Source: Balanoglossus misakiensis (lineage: Eukaryota > Hemichordata). Taken from it: a stretch of 64,000 bases of DNA. Below the pieces are notes generated by a model. It was given only the letters and a program-made list of their open reading frames with translations, had not been told where the DNA came from and made no database searches. Both the position numbers and the translations under genes were made by a program. Shown here one piece after another: positions 59,569-64,000 of the stretch (position 1 is its first letter; each line of letters opens with the position of its first letter). The DNA is taken from NCBI GenBank assembly GCA_040954595.2, contig CM082579.2:15500001-15564000 (forward strand), given 5' to 3'.

Positions 59569-62295
59569 CTAAATGCGTCTTGATAACCGCATTAGGATGA
59601 ATGGGGAACAGACTGCTCCAAACAAGACAGACTTAAACTGCAAAGTTATGAAGTCACTTTCTGGGTCGTTAATGTCCGACAGCCACAGAAATTTCGTGAA
59701 TTTCCTCTCATCTTCTTCCAACCGAATGTTCAGGAATGCTTTCTCAATGTCAGCTGTGAAAGCAATGTTATTGGCGCGGAATCTCAGCAGAATCGCTGGC
59801 AGGTCATTTATTAATGACGGTCCAGTTTGCAAGCAATCATTCAAACTTGGATAATTAGAATCCTTCTTACAAGAGCAATCATAAACGATGCGAATGGGTG
59901 TTGTGGTCGAATTCTTAACCACCGGACGATGTGGCAAATAGTGTCCGATATTCACGTCATCTTCGTCAACCTCTCCGATGAAGTCGCGACGTCTCTGTTC
60001 ATTGATTATGTCGTCATATTTCTTGATGAGTTCAGAGGGTAACCTGCGTATCATATTACGCGTGCGTTTCATGGCGACATCGTAGTTGGTGGGTAGTGGA
60101 GGGTGATCTTCCTTCCACAGTAGTTTAGCTACGTATTTTCCTCGGTCAACTCTCAAGTGCGTGTCTCTGTAAGACTCGTACGTCAACTGTTCATCAACTG
60201 TTGGATTGTCCTGAATACCGATCAATTCAAGGTCCCACATATTTTGGACCTGTGGTTCTCGGCCGATCGCAGTACTATCCATCGGTGTATACATGTCCGT
60301 TGCGCGATCTCCATGCAGTCCGTTGATAGAGTTCTCTGAAACTACGTTACTGGTATCAGCAGTAGAAATCACATGTAAGATATGCGCATTAGAATCCACT
60401 TTGGGAGTTCCGAGGGGTCCGGAGAGTAAGTATCCAAATTTGGATGACACAGCAGTGGGGCCGGACGCGCCAGAAATAACGTGTGAGCCCATGAAATTCC
60501 AATATTGGTCGGCTCCGATTAGAACATCTATTGGCCACGACTGATCACTCGAAACTGGATGTGCGAATGGTAGCCCTTTCAGGTGGCTCATATTGTGGAC
60601 TTCCTGAGAAATGTGATTTGTTAAGTCCGACGATATCTCTGGAATTATCATCGCGTGAATAGTTGAAGTATTCCCGTTCAGTTCATGAGCAGTTAGTTCG
60701 GTGAATCCCATGGTGCGTACTTTGGAATCCTTGCCACGGAAGGTCGATAACTTTATGTGTTCGTGCCGCGTAGCTTTCGCGGACAGCTGACGGGCGAATC
60801 TCTCAGTGACGAATGTCTTATTTGCTCCTTCATCAAACAGGATGATGGCATGTATGGGGGTTCCCCGTCCGACAGACAGTGGTACAAACGCAGTTTTCAG
60901 CAGCACTGGCCCAGTGTTTATCTTCTTATCCGTAAATGTATCGGTATTAGTCAATGTTACTTTGACATCAGAAGTACTTGATGATGGCGATGGCGAGGAC
61001 GACGCTCCGGTTGGCGTAGTTGTAGCGGTGGGAACGTCGTAGTGTAGCGCAGAGTGATGACGTTTCCTACACTTTCTGCAGGAGTATTTTGATTTACACT
61101 CCGCAACTCTATGTTTTCCAAAGCAATTAAAACATAGTCTGTCCTTCTTCACAATGTCCAGTCTCTCGCGCGTATCAGTTACCACAGTGCAATTTGACGC
61201 GAAGTGTGACCCTTTGCAGAACGGGCACGTTTTGACAGGGGCGCGAAAATTCTGTTTACCTGTCATCTGCGTTTTCGTGTGAAACGCGGTTATTACCGGT
61301 TCTCTGGTAGTGGCCATTGTTATCTCGTCGACCCGGTTGCCGGCTTGAAGGGCGTTTATCTCGTGTTGAATGGCTTTTCGTAGATCTGGTAATGTCCACG
61401 CAGCATTACCATGTTTTCTTGCTATCTGCTCTCGAATGTTAGGAGGTAATTTCTCCCGTATTATTGGAACCAAAAGTTCGCCGTATGTGGTTTCCTCCTT
61501 ACCCAGCGACTGAAGACCTCGAACGTGATTTTCAATCGAGTCGTAGAAATGCCTTAAACTTTGTACGTCGGCGGTTGGGCTTTGTAGATTCCACAACGCG
61601 GTCATATGAGCATCTACTATGAGATGGGTTTGTCCGTATCTTTCGGTCAATAAGTCAATCGCGTGCGTGAGTGGCAATCCGTTGATTGTTCTCGCTGCTT
61701 CATCTTTAAGTACACTCCGCAAATACGTAAACTTCTGAATGTTGTCCAAATTAGTGTCCGAAGGTATCGAAGACTTGAATACATCGAAGAAACTCGACCA
61801 TTCTATTACATTGCCTGAGAAAGTTTGCAGCTGGAGTTTCGGTAGAGTTACTGTTTTACGAGGCGTCGCGTTGCCGAGGCTGCTTCCCGTTACATTACCA
61901 GTACTAGTAGTAGTTGTCCGCATCTCCGATTTGTTTTTCTTGATGAAAGATGCGATGCGATGATTGTGTTCGAAGATTTCGGCGTGGTAGTCGCCTGAAG
62001 TTTCATTTTCTTCGTCAAAGTGTTCATCGTCAATTAGATCGAGGATTCTCACCTCGAGGTCGGCGAGTAGACGGATCTTGTTCGAAAGTTGTTCGTTTAG
62101 CCCTTCCAGCGTGTCGAGTGTAGTCGGCTTGTCTGTACCGACGTCTACGAAATTGTTCATGATGGTGTCGGCCCGGTTGAACAGTCGGGTCACTTGTGCG
62201 CGTTGACCACGACGCGATCTCTTCAGTTTTGTCAACGCTGTTGGCTGATCCTCTTGTTGTCCATCTTGTGGCGCGATGTGTTCTTGTTCCGACAT
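59569..62295 (-). pseudogene. gag-pol: BEL/Pao Gag-protease-RT N-terminal part
   Basis: The frame starts at ATG 62295 (MSEQEHIAPQDG), shortly after the primer site. Gag (about 1-330) has the BEL-type capsid region (LPKLQLQTFSGNVIEWSSFF). Zinc knuckles of BEL type follow (CPFCKGSHFASNC, CFNCFGKHRVAEC, CRKCRKRHHSALH). The Pao (A17-like) protease has the motif ILFDEGANKTFV. Then come the linker and RT (IRIVYDCSCKKD, TADIEKAFLNIRL, FGAVCSPFIL). A one-base deletion near 59594, relative to the copy at about 56925, shifts the frame and ends it in MRLSRRI. It is then cut by the non-LTR insertion. Protease and Gag look intact. Confidence 0.9.
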
Positions 62296-62328
62296 CTTGC
62301 TCGGTTATCCTGGTCTCGGCACCAAAAA
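62296..62328 (-). promoter_or_regulatory. BEL primer-binding site
   Basis: Read on the minus strand, TGGTGCCGAGACCAGGA begins a few bases after the 5' LTR end. It is complementary to a tRNA 3' end of the form ...CGGCACCA. The isoacceptor was not identified. Confidence 0.7.
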
Positions 62329-62664
62329 TGTGGGGAAGTATCGTGGCAGTGATCAATACTCCCGGGAGGGGGTTCGAGTATACTGACGTCGGAAAAGAAG
62401 CGAACGATTCAGTGCTAGGTAAAACACTGGTTTATTACCATCTGAATCCAACAACAAAGTAACACCACAGAGCTCCTTACAAAAAGCTGCCCGAAATCGC
62501 CAAAACTGGGTTATATATAAGTCCCACGAACGCCGGAGCAAACACTCAAAAATTACAATAAATCTGCTACAAGTATAAAGTTTGGCGGGAAACAAAGTCA
62601 ACTCTGATAGGGTAAGAGTTTCCGTCACGTGATCCTTCTGGAGTAAATCTCTCACTTCTCCATA
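62329..62664 (-). repeat. BEL 5' LTR (minus-strand sense)
   Basis: This 336-bp copy contains the 7-bp segment lacking in the other LTR and is followed on the plus strand by the CAAAT duplication and satellite sequence. Confidence 0.9.
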
Positions 62665-64000
62665 CAAATTGTGGCTAAAATTGTTATTTTCGTGTTGAAT
62701 GCCGCCAGTGTCACAGCTTTTAAAAGTCATAAAAACTTTTAACATACAAGCAATTGTTTATATATGATCAGGTCACCGAATTAAAAAAATAAAGAATGTT
62801 TTGCCTAAAAATGACCTTTTTGGTGCAAAAACGAAATAAACGCAATTTTGTATTAAATCGGCTCATTCACAGTGTATTTTTTATAATCAGCACCATTTTT
62901 ACATATAATGGAAATTTCATACATCATCAGATATCCAAATATGAAAAAATGATTTAGATTTTAGATGATTGTCCAAAATTAGCTGATATCTAATAAAATG
63001 TAGTATTGAACCGTTCTGTCCCCCCCCCCCTACATTATATGCGGTACGCCGATGTCAGCTTACCCGGCAGTACTGCAGGCCGTGCCCCCAACTAACGTCG
63101 GTGTTTGAAACGCCCTGGTTAAATTCGGGCTTTCTCTATAAATGGACAGGCAATAATGCAGTCCTACCCGAACAAATTTCGAGTGTAGACCCGCTGTGAC
63201 TTTCCCTCTTCGGTTTGCCCGACTTAGTCAACGTCTTTGTACTAGAGTGTCGGGTCTTTTGCAGAGCCAGGCCGAAGAAATTCCGACTTGATCAACGTTG
63301 CTAACAAACGCTAGTGTCTGTCATGGTGTGCCGGGGTTTTAGTCGAGCCAGGCCGTAGGAGATCTGACTTGGTCATCGTGGTCAATGTACGCGTGTTTCC
63401 GCTCTAAAGTGCCGGGGCTTCAGCTAAACCAGGCCGTAGGAAATCCGACGTAATCACCGTTGATAACTTACGCCAGTCTGTGTCATATAGAGCCGGTGCA
63501 CCAGCCGAGTCACGCCGTAGGAAATCTGACTTGATCAACGTGGTCAATGTACGCGTGTTTCTGCTCTAGAGTGCCGGGGCTTCAGCTGTGCCAGGCCGTC
63601 GGAAACCCGACGTGATTACCGTTGTTAACTTACGCCAGTCTGTGTCCTATATATAGTGCCGGGGCATCAGCCGTGCCAGGCCGAAGGAAATGTGAGTAGA
63701 TCAACGTGGTCTCTGTACGCGTGTTTCTGCTCTAGAGTGCCAGGGCTTTAGCCAAGCCATGCCGTAGGAAATCTGACTTGATCAACGTTGCTAACGAACG
63801 CTAGTGTCTGTCATAGTGTGCCTGGGTTTTAGTCGAGCCAAGCCTTAGGAGATCAGACTTGATCAACGTGGTCTCTGTACGCGTGTTTCTGCTCTGGAGT
63901 GCCTGCCGGGGCTTTATCCAAGCCATGCCGTAGAAAATCTGACTTGATCACCGTTGCTAACGTACGCTAGTGTCTGTCATAATAGTCATGTTTCATAAGT
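62665..64000 (+). repeat. Satellite: copy II continued
   Basis: 62665-62772 completes the part interrupted at 52075. From 62770 the text parallels 50203 onward, including the 84-bp sub-repeat zone (about 63230-63985). It runs to the end of the window without a gene. This copy shows the empty site for the LTR element (gatcaggtcaccg). Confidence 0.85.

Larger units (their letters stand above)
52076..62664 (-). mobile_element. BEL/Pao LTR retrotransposon, interrupted and internally rearranged
   Basis: LTRs at 52076-52404 (329 bp) and 62329-62664 (336 bp) differ by a few substitutions and one 7-bp indel. A 5-bp target duplication CAAAT flanks the element (52071-52075 and 62665-62669), and the satellite text joins exactly across it. 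Gag, Pao-type protease, RT, RNase H and integrase are read on the minus strand. The primer site TGGTGCCGAGACCAGGA follows the 5' LTR (minus sense). A purine-rich tract (GGGGGAGAA, minus sense) precedes the 3' LTR. A 5'-truncated non-LTR element lies in RT, and a block of about 2.3 kb (RT part plus non-LTR) is present twice with an integrase fragment between the copies, so this copy cannot encode an intact Pol. Confidence 0.92.

Overview
This is animal nuclear DNA. It has spliced genes with GT-AG introns, AT-rich introns, microsatellites, MITEs and nested retroelements, and no bacterial or plastid features. The scattered 'taggcct' words and a Ty3/gypsy element with the Gmr1-type pol order, a group described mainly from deuterostomes, suggest a marine invertebrate deuterostome such as a hemichordate, echinoderm or lancelet. 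The species is an inference and was not checked.

The window is a stack of nested insertions. (1) The base layer is a tandem satellite with a unit of about 1.97 kb (1-533, 50203-52075, 62665-64000), part of which is built from about 84-bp sub-repeats. (2) One satellite copy holds a Gmr1-like LTR retrotransposon (534-50202). Its 734-bp LTRs differ at 2 positions by eye, it has a tRNA-Pro-type primer site, and its domain order is GAG-PR-INT-RT-RNaseH. (3) The gag gene of that retroelement is split by a 43.2-kb DNA transposon (1796-44968) with perfect 31-bp terminal inverted repeats starting CACGA. I read this as a giant CACTA/EnSpm-type element. (4) The next satellite copy holds a BEL/Pao element on the minus strand (52076-62664). 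It is itself interrupted by a 5'-truncated non-LTR element and scrambled by a 2.3-kb duplication.

The giant DNA transposon is the centre of interest. It carries four gene models in two divergent pairs. Gene A (minus, 10 exons, 761 aa) is a ParB/sulfiredoxin-like domain joined to a degenerate DNA-methyltransferase-like domain. Gene B (plus, at least 10 exons, 828 aa as modelled) is a DDE/RNase H-fold-like protein with DGMDQ, DNCxxENKN and GHTHEDID motifs. Gene C (minus, a single coding exon of about 990 aa) is a tnp2-type CACTA transposase. Gene D (plus, 5 exons, 285 aa) is a small basic coiled-coil protein. All splice phases in A, B and D are consistent, so the genes look intact. A further coding exon at 43014-43267 may be the displaced C-terminal exon of gene B.

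Both ends of the giant element carry subterminal tandem arrays (2490-3180 and 44121-44679). They have different monomers but share a partly palindromic GACCCTC...TTGAAGGCCA core, as expected of sites bound by a transposase or an accessory protein. The inferred model is that gene C supplies the transposase, that A, B and D are accessory or regulatory proteins, and that the subterminal arrays are their cis targets. The interior also holds a 3.1-kb fold-back element, a family of short hairpin MITEs with about 9-bp target duplications, a 576-bp tandem array, and a 123-bp tandem array.
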